Below are positions 10,104-20,795 of a stretch of 64,000 nucleotides of DNA, piece by piece. The notes under the pieces are model-generated. The model saw only the letters and a list, made by a program, of their open reading frames with translations. It made no database searches and was not told where the DNA came from. Positions within the stretch are counted from its first letter, which is position 1; the number at the start of each line of letters is the position of its first letter. Position numbers and translations under genes: made by a program. This DNA is from Aricia agestis. Its lineage: Eukaryota; Arthropoda; Insecta; Lepidoptera; Lycaenidae. Where the stretch lies: contig NC_056407.1 in assembly GCF_905147365.1 (NCBI RefSeq), positions 23,915,980-23,979,979 of the forward strand. The letters run 5' to 3'.

Positions 10104-10658
10104 AGCAACCCCCTACCGGACGCCGTACGTCGGTGGAGGAGCGATGCGAGAGAAATGGCAATTTACTTGTGGAAAGAGCGGCTAGAAGAGTCGCAAGTCA
10201 GCGTGGACTTAGTTCTGGCCATCCGCCCATTTCTCAAACAGTGGCTTGATCGCAAGGAAGGCACTCTCTCATTACGCCTCACACAGGTGCTGACCGGGCA
10301 CGGGTGCTTCGGTCGGTACCAGTGTGAGATCGTCGGAAGGGAAGAGACCCCAAGATGCCACCATTGTGACGAAGACAGGGACACGACCGAGCACACTGTG
10401 TCGGTCTGTCCCTCTTGGAATGGACAACGTGCGGCCCTCACGGCCGCCATCGGATATGACACCTCGCTCCCAGCATTGATTCGCTCGATGCTGGGCAGCA
10501 ATCAAGGATGGAGGGCGGTCGAAGACTTTGCTGAGCAAGTAATGGCCGCCAAAGAGGAGGCCGAGCGCATACGCGAGAGGGAGGCGCTCGACCCCCGAAG
10601 ACGCAGCCGGCCAAGGCGACGTAGGGTCAACCATGACGACCGAAACGTTCCGCTATAG
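10104..10658 (+). pseudogene. R1-clade ORF2 C-terminal domain with zinc knuckle
   Basis: A second frame continues ORF2 from NPLPDAVRRW through FLKQWLDRKEGTLSLRLTQV and GHGCFGRYQCEIVGRE to a C-x2-C-x8-H-x4-C cluster (CHHC...EHTVSVC) typical of the R1 C terminus. It ends in a basic RRRSRPRRRR tail and a stop at 10656-10658. The linker that normally separates it from the reverse transcriptase is missing, so roughly a hundred codons were deleted at 10081-10103. Confidence 0.85.
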
Positions 10659-11149
10659 CCTGGGAACTCGGGGCATCGGTGTGGGGACGCCGATGTCCAT
10701 TGCACAGAGCCCCCGAGCGGGTCGCGATGCGCTGTGTGTTCCAGTGCATTGCGACGTAAACGCAGAGGAATGGCCTAGACAAGCCCTAGTAGGGTCTCTG
10801 TTCGGCCTGGGGGGCAACTAAACGCCCCCACGTAGACGTGTCTGCCAGCGACCAGGCAGACGCCCGCTGATAGAACTGCGGTGGCCCTACATTTCCCGCG
10901 GATCTGTCAGTAGCGGCGCAGAAAGGAACACGGTCGGGTTTTAGTGGGTAGAGCTGCGGCCACATCGGTCGCAGCGAGTCCCACATACCCCGGTTGTCCC
11001 CCAGCACTGCCGGGGATGCATAATGGCATTTCCCGACCCAAAAAAAAAAAAGGATATTAGTAGGATAGATGTATAATATAAACCCAAATATAATAAAAAC
11101 CGGCTCAACACTTTCCGAGCATATTAAATGAAAGTAATTTTTTTTTGGA

Positions 11150-11450
11150 ACGAAGTTCCTTATCGAGCGTTGGACATGATATGACACAAAGGCTAGATAG
11201 GCTAGACAGAACGATATTTGATTTCGACCCTTTCTTATTAGTACCTGCATGGTAGGGGCAGAGGGCATTGATAGTATTCCTGTGCGTCAACTAGATGGCG
11301 TTTTTGAGAATAAACCGACCCGTTGTTAGTATTCTTAGGCATAGATGGCGTTTTTTAAATATTTTTTGAGTGTATTATATTATGTACTTATACAGATTTT
11401 TTGAACATTAGAAATAACTTCGTTCCATTCGGGTGTCCCTTGACACCTCT
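11150..11450 (+). mobile_element. GGAACGAAGTTCC repeat, copy with inner insertion
   Basis: It begins TGGAACGAAGTTCCTTATCG, passes GTAGGGGCAGA, and ends AACTTCGTTCCATTCGGGTG and TCCCTTGACACCTCTC. A shorter copy at 38917-39105 lacks about 110 bp found here (about 11290-11400, containing two ATAGATGGCGTTTTT-like pieces), so those bases are probably a later insertion. Confidence 0.65.
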
Positions 11451-11980
11451 CAAGTTTTATTTTTATAATATAAGAAGAGAAAAGTAAAGTTACATACTGA
11501 GACAATAATTATGTTCTCGAAAACAGTTTTGGTCACATATTTTCCATGAAAACTTTAACGGTTATGGAGAAGCTTTTAACCATAAAACATACAGGTTAAC
11601 TTATACTCACATTCGAGATAAAACTAGAGTTTAAAACTCATGTTGGCTATCAAAAGTTTCAGTTTTGATAATATATTTTACAACTTCTATGATACAGCTA
11701 CTATTAAAATAGTTGTTATCGTTGCTTATATAATTTTATTACAATTTATGTGTTTATAAGCATATTCACAATATTATAAAATATAAGAAATTTTAACGAT
11801 TTAATTAATAATATCGAAGTATAACGTGTAACTTAACCTTATTAATCATGGAAGTAACTTTACTGACCATAGTAATGCCCTTTCTTAAAAAAAACTTCAA
11901 GTATAATTTAGAAACGGTTTCTGAGTTTTTGTTATTGATGTTTATTTATTTATTACGCAAAGTATAAATTTACCAGCGCT
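11451..11980. other. No gene recognised
   Basis: Strongly AT-rich; no repeat ends or coding frame identified. Confidence 0.45.
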
Positions 11981-12711
11981 TTTAGGTGGGATTTCACCAG
12001 GCACACTCAAAACTTCGTTTTATAAAACTTAGTTCTCATTGAACGCGTTCACGCGGTAACGTAAATCTCGTTCTGTTTCAAATGGATTTCACAAACTTCT
12101 TTTGATCGCAATTAAAAAATCTAAGTTTACGTGACGTCACGCGATTATTTCACATATTCATACTTCCATACTTATATTATAAATGCGAAAGTGTGTCTGT
12201 CTGTCTGTCTGTTACCTCTTCACGCCCAAACCGCTGGACAGATTTTGCTGAAATTTGGCATGAAGATACTTTGAGTCGCGGAAGGACATAGGCTACTTTT
12301 TATCCCGAAAAAATGTACGGTTCCCGCGTGATAAATGATTGTTGGCGCAACGGAGTTGCAGGCGTCATCTATTTTTCTTTATTTTGGAGCCTTGTCACGT
12401 TAGTTTAACAACAAAATAGCAAGAAACAATACATAAACTAACCAAACGCATTTTTCAAAACTGTCATCTTGACATTTCATTTGTCTATGTATTTCGTTCC
12501 GCCATGACACTATACTGACAGGGCTTGAACGGCTTTTATGACGTTACACTTCGGACGTTGGGCGTTCAGAAGATTAAACTCGGATTTGCTGTGAACGCGT
12601 TCAGTTTATGTTGGTGAAATGCAATTCGATGTTATGATCGCATTTATACGTTTTGAACCGGTTCAGTGTGCATTGAGCACGTTCCATTTCTTTGGTGAAA
12701 TCGCCCTTTAA
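11981..12711. mobile_element. Candidate MITE (GGGCGATTTCACCA ends) containing a Helitron-like copy
   Basis: The ends AGGTGGGATTTCACCA and TTTGGTGAAATCGCCC are imperfect inverted repeats, and subterminal TGAACGCGTTCA motifs occur on both sides (near 12040 and 12590). No clean target duplication was seen. The Helitron-like element at 12172-12365 lies inside it. Confidence 0.4.
12172..12365 (+). mobile_element. Helitron-like element, GTCTGTCTG family, near complete
   Basis: Starts TCCATACTTATATTATAAAT, then GCGAAAGTGTGTCTGTCTG, TTACCTCTTCACGCCCAAAC, CGCTGGACAGATTTTGCTGA and AGGACATAGGCTAC. Ends GGCGCAACGGAGTTGCAGGC. It carries about four GTCT units of the seed that is massively expanded at 62061. 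Confidence 0.7.
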
Positions 12712-12804
12712 TTGGCTAAATTCAATATATTACTAACCAATCAGAAACGCAGTTGTCAATAAACCTGAAATGCCCGGATTCTAGCCTGGCATGTGTCCTG
12801 CAAG

Positions 12805-13065
12805 CAGTGCCGTAAATAGGGCGGTGCCACCGGTGCCCAGGCACAGGCCGTAGACTCTGGGGGGGCGCAAAAATAGCCAAACCAGGCAGGAGTATTATTT
12901 TTTCGGTTTGCTCCCGATAATAGGTCCCGCTGCGCCCCTAGAGTAAGATTCCAACAATAAAATAGATCTATTCATTGCTTTGGGTAATATAAGTAATACC
13001 TAAAAAAGCAAGGGCGCAGTTGTAGAAGCTCGCACAGGGCGCAAAAAAGACTGTTTACGGCACTG
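12805..13065. mobile_element. hAT-like MITE with 8-bp target duplication
   Basis: The terminal inverted repeats CAGTGCCGTAAA and TTTACGGCACTG bound 261 bp. They are flanked by perfect CCTGCAAG duplications at 12797-12804 and 13066-13073. An 8-bp duplication with CAGTG-type ends is characteristic of hAT transposons. No transposase is encoded, so it would be mobilised in trans. Confidence 0.85.
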
Positions 13066-13073
13066 CCTGCAAG

Positions 13074-13440
13074 GCCTATTTCCGTCGACTTTATTTATAG
13101 CAAGTTCCATACAAACTTCACAAACCCCGTGCAACTTTATTTCCGATCATCGGAACATTTATTTGACCGGTCATATATAATGCAATCTACTCCGATACGT
13201 AATCTAGCCTGAATAATTCCGAGGTGCGGTCCCGAGATAGCGTTTAGGCTGTTTCTTGGCACTGTCCCCTCAATAACCACGCCGGTCGACGGGCGGTGCT
13301 ATTCTGGAATGCGGTTTTGTTGTGGAACTAGCTGACCGACGAGGCTTCGCCCGTATTATCTTCGAAATTGTAAACACTTAAAGAGTTTTACTTTATGAAA
13401 TCAGTTTTTCGTTAAACATCATGTTCATCAGGAATCATTT
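13074..13440. other. No gene; short GC-richer stretch
   Basis: The sequence at 13220-13330 is relatively GC-rich and apparently single-copy; no coding signature was seen. Confidence 0.4.
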
Positions 13441-13667
13441 TTAACCCTAGAGTGGGCGCGCTATGAGCATTTTGCCGCCCGCGCTGAAAAAACGTTAATA
13501 ATTCGTAAAACAACAGCTCGTTAGTCCTGCGCCTTATATAGTAGCTACCCCAACTATTCTTGGCAAGGCGTGCTGAAAAGCTGGACACCGTCAGAGCGCG
13601 GGGGGGAAATGCTCCCCACGTGCCAACACTGACGTTTCATGGAATAACGCGCTCACTCTAGGGTAAA
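13441..13667. mobile_element. piggyBac-like MITE
   Basis: The inverted ends CCCTAGAGTGGGCGCGCT and AACGCGCTCACTCTAGGG lie next to TTAA (13441-13444) and a one-base variant TAAA (13664-13667). A CCCTAGA end with a TTAA target is the piggyBac signature. The ~219-bp interior is non-coding. Confidence 0.75.
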
Positions 13668-14445
13668 AGATCTCTGATACATCAATTCAGGTTTAATGGA
13701 AGAAAAAAATTCAACATAGTATCAGAGCCCAATTTTATATTTGTAAAATAGTTACTTGTCTATCAAGTTAGTTTCAAAACTCGAGAAATATGTAATTAAA
13801 ATAACATTTAGAAATTTTTAGTTAAAAAGTCAAGAGTCACGCTCTAAATAACTGAACGGAGGCCAATGTTACTGTAAACTCAGTAAAACCGCGCAATCAA
13901 TTAAATGAATGATAGAAATTGATTTAAGTAAAAAAATTAAAACTCACGTCAGGACACGTGAAATGATCGGAATAGTAAGTACGATCGTAAGACGGAGAAA
14001 GAGTAGAGTATTGGTAAAGTATTTTCCTCTCCTATGCATCGTATATTATATGCACCGGCACTCTCGTAGTAGAAACTGATATTTTTTCAACTATTCAATA
14101 GGCTTTTACTTCGCTTTAACAAGATAGAAGTGATATCGAAATATATTGACGTAATAAGGACGCGGCGCATCGAAATTGCTTTGGAAGTATAACGTGTACA
14201 TATAAAACAGAAACGGGCCGCAATACATAAAGTTTTCACAAGTTTGGTAACAAAATACCTACGCCCATATAGTTTTAATATGTTCACAGTTTTTAGTTTG
14301 TTATAGGAAACCTGCATAGGAAGTATGTCGCAATGTTTTAGAAGAATATATTAAATCATTTTGTATCTAAAAAGGAAGAGCATCTTTTAGAGTTTAGGAT
14401 TTATAAAATTTCTTTAGTACATAACGTTACATACTATGGTTTTTT
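13668..14445. other. No gene recognised
   Basis: AT-rich; the minus-strand 76-codon open frame at 14087-14317 has no recognised domain. Confidence 0.45.
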
Positions 14446-14745
14446 TATGAAATAAGGGGGCAAACGAGCAAACGGGTCACCTGATGGAAAGAAACTTCCG
14501 TCGCCCATGGACACTCGCAGCATCAGAAGAGCTGCAGGTGCGTTGCCGGCCTTTTAAGAGGGAATAGGGTAAATGGGGAGGGTAGGCATGGGAAGGGAAG
14601 GGAATAGGGGAGGGTAGAGAAGGGAAGAGGGTAGGGGATTGGGCCTCCGGTTAACTCACTCACTCGGCGTGAAACAGCGCCTCTGTGAGAACGTGGTATT
14701 TCTCCGGTCGAGCCGGCCCATTCGTGCCGAAGCATGGCTCTCCCA
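14446..14745 (-). mobile_element. Abundant lepidopteran SINE (possibly Metulj-type), minus strand
   Basis: Reverse of the family: TGAAATAAGGGGGCAAACGA tail, GGTCACCTGATGG, AGCTGCAGGTGCGTTGCCGG, purine-rich centre, then GAGCCGGCCCATTCGTGCCG and GCATGGCTCTCCCACGT head. Part of the CGCTTGCGCTG hairpin is deleted. Overlapping open frames are by-products. Confidence 0.85.
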
Positions 14746-14975
14746 CGTCTAAATTTATATCTGCGGGACGTGGGACAAGAATAATTTTAAGATTCGAGAC
14801 TGCATTGATTGGCTCTACCATATTATTGTCTCTTTTATCCTTTTCACGATGCATTTCGTATGCCTATTTCAAATAAAATAAATATTAATTAAATGCAAAG
14901 CTTTTTTCTTTAGGCTCCAAAATAACTTTACCGTTTCCACAATTGATTTGTCTACGGGACTGGAGAGGCTATTTT

Positions 14976-15200
14976 AACCCCCGACAAAAAAGAGGGCTAT
15001 TATAAGTTTGACCCGTCTGTCTGTCTGTTTTTTGTCTGTGTGTGTATCTGTCCGAGGTAACGTAGCATCTAAACGGTTGGACGATTTTAATCTAGTTTGT
15101 TTTCGTTTGATATTTATTCTGACACTTTAGAAAGTGTTCTAATTTAGAAAGGTATAGTTCATCATTATCAGTCTGCTAAGTGCTGAAATTTGGGTTTATA
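14976..15200 (+). repeat. AACCCCCGACAAAAAAGAGG dispersed repeat
   Basis: The sequence AACCCCCGACAAAAAAGAGG followed by TATAAGTTTGACCCGTCTGT and AAACGGTTGGACGATTTTAA is a recurrent lepidopteran repeat in my memory. Only one copy is present here, so the boundaries are approximate. Confidence 0.5.
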
Positions 15201-15997
15201 TACTTAAAATTTTGAATCGGGGTTTTTTTTAAATTTAAAGTTATACCTCTAATTATTACCACATAAAAAGAACAGTACCCATTACAGACGTTTGTTGGTT
15301 GCAGAAAGTTAAGGGCATTATCTAATATTATGTAAAATTATCAGAATATTAATTAATATTTTGAAAATAACATAATGAATTATTCCAACTTTGTGAAGTT
15401 GCAGAATTTAATTTGTGGATGGACGTGCAGTATAGTTTTGTAAAGTTCGATACACTGTAGATAGTTGGGCGACGTGTGAGGGTAATAATTAATTAAAAGC
15501 CGAACTTGTGTTTGGAAGATTCGAGATTGTTCCGGACTTAGCTTACCCGACTTTCCTCGACGGAATGTTGAGCGTATTAACAAGATTTAAGTGATAGGAG
15601 CTAGCGAAATCTTAATAATAAATACCAAACAGTCAGTGTATTTGTTAACTGACATATAAAAAGTGTAAAAGTGTTTTTTTTACTACTTGTTACATCTTCA
15701 CGCTATCTACATAGTACTTAAAGCATTTACAGTGTGACCATATTTCTACAAATCTTTAATGATAATATTATAGGTTATGACTTATGTTATGGCATAAAAA
15801 TGACACAAGGATCATATTGTGGAGAAAGTTTAACTGAAAATGACACCAGCGCGGCGTAAGTTGTAATTTTGGTAACATGGAAAATTATACTTGCATAGTA
15901 CGGTACAGGAGAGTGAAAAGGTGTCTTATAAAACTAGGCCTTTACATTCGTTGTGGATGATTTATACAATATTTTTCAGAGCAAAGTAACCACTCCT
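15201..15997. other. No gene recognised
   Basis: AT-rich sequence without identifiable repeats or coding signature. Confidence 0.45.
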
Positions 15998-16283
15998 CAA
16001 ATACTGTAAGTGCCTGAGACAAGATTTTTAAATGTCCGTATGGTTGCCCAAGCGCATACGGCATTCTCGCATCATAGTCGGCCTAGTCCAGAGGAAAGAA
16101 CTAGTCAATACGTCTGGGACCAACTATGTGCGGGTTTCCTCACAATGTTTTCCTTCACGAGCGTCCGTATTATGTACTCGAGATCAGAAAATGTCTTATA
16201 GGTACACGCCTCCACCCGGGTTCGAACCTGCACCCTCTAGGAGTGCGAACCGTAGGTCTACCCATTAGGCCACGGACGCTCTT
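15998..16283 (-). mobile_element. tRNA-derived SINE, second family
   Basis: On the minus strand the head contains box A (TGGCCTAATGGGTAGA, 16257-16272) and box B (GGTTCGAACC, 16219-16228), a pol III promoter. The body contains GGGTTTCCTCACAATGTTTT and CCTTCAC, a motif I know from many lepidopteran SINEs. A direct repeat TGTCTTATA sits at 16192-16200 and 16283-16291. It could be a target duplication of a head-only insertion or a coincidence. Confidence 0.75.
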
Positions 16284-16856
16284 GTCTTATAAGAGACTGT
16301 TAAAAATGATTTTTAAAGCTATGCACGTTACAAAATACAAGATAATTTTAACCATAAACTTATAATATACTGTCGTATAGACCACCTGACAACCCGAAAA
16401 TGCGTGACCATTTTTGATCTGTCAATGTGTGCGTGTGCTAGTGATGTATATTTTACTATCGATAGTATAGTATTTTGCTATCGATAGTTTAGTCCGTTCG
16501 AGTTATTTTACCTGAGTTTCTATAAGAAATAAATAATATGCAACTTTGACAGATTTTGTATTTCAAATTAGGTATCATAAATTTTAATTGGCAAAAAAGG
16601 TGACGATTGAAAAGTAGATACACATTTTCGTTTGGAATGATTTTTCAATCGTCATTCGTCGGATATGTTATGACTTATGACATGAGGTTCTTATAGGGGT
16701 AAATAATATACACATAACACATTATGAAGTTACTTATTTATTACTCAGGTAAAATCTATCTGGTAAATCAGCCCTTACATTGCTGCATTGAAAGTAAACA
16801 ACACACATAGTATATTATATTTTATTCTTAAATTAAATACATATCATAAAATATCA
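16284..16856. other. No gene recognised
   Basis: Contains two CTATCGATAG palindromes near 16459 and 16482 but no larger structure. Confidence 0.4.
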
Positions 16857-16866
16857 TAATACTTTT

Positions 16867-17701
16867 GGGAGTGCCTCCGCTGCCGGCGCCGGCTCCCAAA
16901 AATATCAGTAATGGGAACTACGGTAAGTATACTGCCGGCAGCCGAGATATAAAACAACGACTGCCGGCGCTGGCACTCAAAATGGAAGCCGGTGATAATG
17001 CGTAAAGCGCTAGGTTCCAGTGCCGATACACAAATTTTAAAAAGAAATAATAATTATAATCTCAATTTATATATTCGACTTTACCGACTTCCAAAGGTGA
17101 AGGTTTGGTACCTATTGGTTCGGCTGTGGATATTTTAGTTTTTTGTGATGCATTTTCTTAGCTTAGCTATCTTTTTTTCAGCTACCAAAAAGTAAGATTT
17201 TGCACCACAGCTACAGTTATAAACTCCGTGGTATACTTCCGAAGGTACTGAACAGAACTTCAAATTCCTTATACATGTTAGAGAGTTTCAGCGTTGTTTA
17301 AAGAAGCAAAGATATTGTCTTTAAATGCTACTATGCAGATCACATTTATCAGTATCTTCATCATCACCACCACTAACCCATCCAAGATTCAAGCCCCATA
17401 CGAGCACCGGTGATCGCGATAACAATAGAATACAATAGCATTTCCGAGAATCCCCGATCGAAGGATTCAAATAATTATGCATCCTTACAATTATTATTAT
17501 GACCTTATTATTTGTACTTTTCATAGTCATTTAGCTCAAGTCTGATGTTTTTGATCATTATTCTGTTTGACAAGCGATGTTTGTCGAATAGGCGCCGGCA
17601 GCCTATTCGGCAAACATCGCGTGACTTCGGCAAACTTCGGAGTTCGGAAAACGGCACCGGCAGCCATTTCGGCAACCGGCGCCGGCAGCGGAAGCACTCC
17701 C
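16867..17701. mobile_element. Mutator-like candidate: 26-bp TIRs, 10-bp target duplication
   Basis: The ends GGGAGTGCCTCCGCTGCCGG and CCGGCAGCGGAAGCACTCCC extend to 26-bp inverted repeats with one mismatch. They are flanked by exact TAATACTTTT copies at 16857-16866 and 17702-17711. A 10-bp duplication fits Mutator-like elements best (usually 9-10 bp). The 835-bp interior is non-coding, carries several further GCCGGCGCCGG/GCCGGCAGCC motifs in both orientations, and includes a 20-bp-arm hairpin at about 17574-17621. Confidence 0.75.
17083..17330 (+). repeat. AACCGACTTCC dispersed repeat, inside the element above
   Basis: CCGACTTCCAAAGGTGAAGG, TTCGGCTGTGGATATTTTAG and CTACCAAAAAGTAAGATTTT recur at 60345-60365 and in part at 17728 and 20448. 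It lies within the Mutator-like candidate, either as cargo or as a nested insertion. Confidence 0.55.
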
Positions 17702-17727
17702 TAATACTTTTTATTACAATTATTTTT

Positions 17728-17945
17728 AACCGACTTCCAAAAAGGAAGAGGTTAGACGTTCGGCTGTGGATATAATATTTTTTATGTATGTTCAACGATT
17801 ACTCCGCCGTTTGTGAACCGATTTGAAGGTAAAGACAATAGTAATATTATACTTAAGAACTAAAAAGTATTAAATAATCCTTATTCTGTACTCAGTATTT
17901 CTGTTCTCAATCTTCATAATTTTGAAGTCGGTACCAGTCCTATTA
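17728..17945 (+). repeat. AACCGACTTCC dispersed repeat
   Basis: AACCGACTTCCAAAAAGGAA, GTTCGGCTGTGGATATAATA and CGATTACTCCGCCGTTTGTG form a common lepidopteran repeat. A TTTTGAAGTCGGTA end near 17921 is its inverted terminus. Confidence 0.65.
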
Positions 17946-18841
17946 ATAAGTATAACATAAGTTGCCAGTAAGTTGCAGTTATACCTATTCTGTCAGAGAA
18001 CTGTCTATTATATTATTGAAAGCTGTATTCAATGAGTATTAGATTCAAGTGACTGATCTGTGAAACCTTGATTTTATACTAGGTATGTCAAAAGATAATT
18101 ATTACTTAAAAATAATCGTTAAAATAAGATAATATGTCCTTTTTAAGGTGATAAATGTAAAGGTAAATGATTTTTATTTTAGTTTTGTTATTGTAAAATA
18201 TCGATAAGCATATCGATAAATTTGATTCAAGCACTAGCGTATATGTAGAAAATTTTAATGAAAAAAATTTCTTCAAAATTTGTGTAATATAAGAACAATA
18301 GTACCTTAACCTAGCTAAAGACAGAATAGAGCAAAATGTGAAATGTATATTTTTCAGGATTATTCTTATGATTTACACTGCAAACAAGTACAGAACAAGT
18401 AACCATTTAAATATAATAATATTTATTAGAAATAACAAACAAATTGAACAATATATTGGAAATACCGAAAGGGCATAAAAACGATTGACGACTTTTGACG
18501 ACCTGTCAAATAAAAGTTGTTACAATTTTCATTAGACTGCCTCTCTATTTTCATCTTGTTATAATTCCATAAAGGATTTTCTTCTCTCTCGCACTCTTTG
18601 TTGGTCTATGCATTATAAGTTTATGATTTTAACATAATTTTTATAGTCTTCACGCTACCTCTTATAACTTAGAACGCTCATGTCTTAAGTTATTCTATAA
18701 CTAATGCGTATCTCGAAGCCACTCCATTAGCTTCAATAATTAGTTTCTTATACACTTAGCCAAATTGACTTATCTTTGCACATTTATATCGTGTTTGTGT
18801 TAGCTTAACTTTGCGTATTATATTTGCTATCAGTGTTCTAA
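17946..18841. other. No gene recognised
   Basis: AT-rich, apparently single-copy within the window. Confidence 0.45.
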
Positions 18842-18902
18842 GCCAAGAACTTTCGGTATTAATTCTTACCTTGTGTAAGAGTTAATACCGAAAGTTCTTG
18901 GC
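18842..18902. repeat. Hairpin, 21-bp perfect arms extendable to ~29 bp
   Basis: GCCAAGAACTTTCGGTATTA at 18842 reappears inverted up to 18902, and pairing continues inward with one mismatch to a very short loop. Confidence 0.8.
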
Positions 18903-19449
18903 CGTTAGCCATTTATAGAGGTTGATTTAAAAACATAATAATTAAAACTTTTCCATTGGGTTACTTTAGAAAAATATGCATAATATTACCACATAAAGGG
19001 CGACTCTTGTAGCATACATTTAGTATGCTACGAAGGTCGCGCTTAAACTGGTCGTACTATAGATGATGACCGCATTGTTGTTACACGAAAAATTTGTCAC
19101 GCATCCATGGATAAAACTATCTTAAAATGTCCTTTCTCGAATCACTCCAAAGTTTCGTTAAAATCGGTTCAGAGACAAACAGTAGGATAGACAATAGACA
19201 TACTTCCACATTTACAATATTACTATAGATTCACAGAACCATCACATTTTTGTGACAAACAACGACTGTAACTCACAGTAAACAGATGCTCGCGGGTAAT
19301 AATGTATGCATTTGTCACACCGCTCGCACCAGCCCAGCAGCCAGACCGAGCGGAATCGATAATGTCTATCGCGTCTTCTGTTTTCTTTGACGAACTTGAT
19401 ATACTTTTACCATAGCTATAGCTAAGAGTAATCATAAATATAAAATTCT
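18903..19449. other. No gene recognised
   Basis: Contains a small GTAGCATAC/GTATGCTAC hairpin near 19010-19032; otherwise nothing was identified. Confidence 0.45.
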
Positions 19450-19760
19450 CGTGTCACAATGTTAGGCCGCGTACTCCTCCGAAACGGCTTTACTGATTTT
19501 AACCAAATTTTTTATGCATATTCAGTGGGTCTGAGAATCGGCTACTGGGTACTTTTTATATTGATAAGTGCATTTGTTGAATAAGTAATAGTAAATTATC
19601 TCGAGACTGACGGCGACTATTGTTTGCGCGACGGGATAGCGATGGACGTTGCCATGGTGACATATTTATTTAGTCACTTCAATAAAATAATACGGGCGAA
19701 ATACTTTATATGGCAAAGAAAAGTTTCCCGGGACAAATATTCTATTTCGATGGCTTATGG
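19450..19760 (+). mobile_element. Helitron-like repeat, pair of 2978-3225
   Basis: Shares TACTCCTCCGAAACGGCTTT, CGGCTACTGGGTACTTTTTA and ATGGACGTTGCCATGGTGAC with the inverted copy at 2978-3225. Its 3' end is altered (CCCGGGACAAATATTC in place of the CTAG terminus). Confidence 0.6.
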
Positions 19761-20447
19761 TATACTAGTTGATGCAGCAGTTTGGGCGTGAAGAGGTAAC
19801 AGACAGACATACGCATAGATATGCGGAGAAGATAGAGAAGAGTCCATCAATGAAATGTCGATTTGATTTGAGTTCATTATATTATATTGACATTGGCGAG
19901 TTAAAATATTTCGGTAGAATTTTCTTTTATAAAATCAGTCTGCGGTAGAAAAAGAAAGAGGACTTTACTCTCCTGCATCGCAGGCGGTTAACTCTCCCTC
20001 CGTTTTATGGATTTTCGTTCAGGTTACGTGCCGTAACGCGAGTTTCACATTTTTTGCCCATCCCAAAAAAACAAACTCCGCTCAAGAAGTTTTGCGACAG
20101 ATATACGTCAAAAGTTTACCAAACAAAAACACACGGATATAAATAACTTAATTCATCCCGTATCGTAGTTCTTGGAATCAATGGAGTTTTGCCAAAATTG
20201 GCGACTTGAATTATGACTCATGAAGGCTTTCGTCATACGTGAAACATTATGGCACATTAATATTGCAGATATAAGTTCGGGGAAGTTTAAAATTGTTGTA
20301 AAACTTCGCGTCTATCGCGGTACAACGTGGTATACTTTAAAAACTTAACGTAGAGCCAATGCCAGCACGTATAGTGTGATCGGAGACGCATTAAATACTC
20401 AATTATATTATGTAATGAGTCTCCTTATGTTGTGTTATTTGTGTCTT
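19761..20447. other. No gene recognised
   Basis: Only a fragment of the TTTGGGCGTGAAGAGGTAAC block of a minus-strand Helitron-like repeat (19780-19805) is recognisable. Confidence 0.45.
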
Positions 20448-20620
20448 TTTAACCAACTTCCAAAATACGAGGAGGTTATATGTTCGGCTGTGGATATTTT
20501 TTATTTTTATTTTTGTATGTTCAACGATTACTCCGCCGTTTGTGAACCGATTTTCGAAATTTTTGTTTTTTTGTATTAGGTTTCACTCCAATTTGGTCCC
20601 ATTTTCACAAAAGTGGTAAT
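20448..20620 (+). repeat. AACCGACTTCC dispersed repeat
   Basis: AACCAACTTCCAAAATACGA, GTTCGGCTGTGGATATTTTT and CGATTACTCCGCCGTTTGTG match the family at 17728. Confidence 0.65.
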
Positions 20621-20795
20621 GATGGGAAACAGGAGTAAAAAGAAATTTATATCGAAACATATGGTGCCTGTGCCAGGACAACAAGTGCCTGATAGACGTA
20701 CGAACTTAAAGTATGCGGGTTTTAAGTTTACGAACTTACTCGGCTCGCGTCGGTGACACACGAGAATCGCTCACACTGGATTACCATGCTCCCAG

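Larger units (their letters stand above)
9300..11050 (+). mobile_element. R1-clade LINE, 5'-truncated, internally deleted
   Basis: A 17-bp duplication (AGGATATTAGTAGGATA) flanks the element at 9283-9299 and 11051-11067. A poly-A run ends it at about 11050. It starts inside the reverse-transcriptase domain, so about the first half of the usual element (ORF1, endonuclease) is missing, as expected from 5' truncation during target-primed reverse transcription. The ~380-bp GC-rich 3' UTR (10659-11040) ends CCGGGGATGCATAATGGC. Related 3' ends occur at 31420 and 36250. The GC content of the element contrasts with its flanks. Confidence 0.9.

Noticed and set aside
16201..16283. tRNA gene on the minus strand
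   Set aside because: Same reason: pol III boxes of a SINE head, no proper cloverleaf, SINE body motif adjacent.
16192..16291. TGTCTTATA direct repeats as proof of a head-only SINE insertion
   Set aside because: The left repeat lies inside what looks like the SINE body, so coincidence is likelier.
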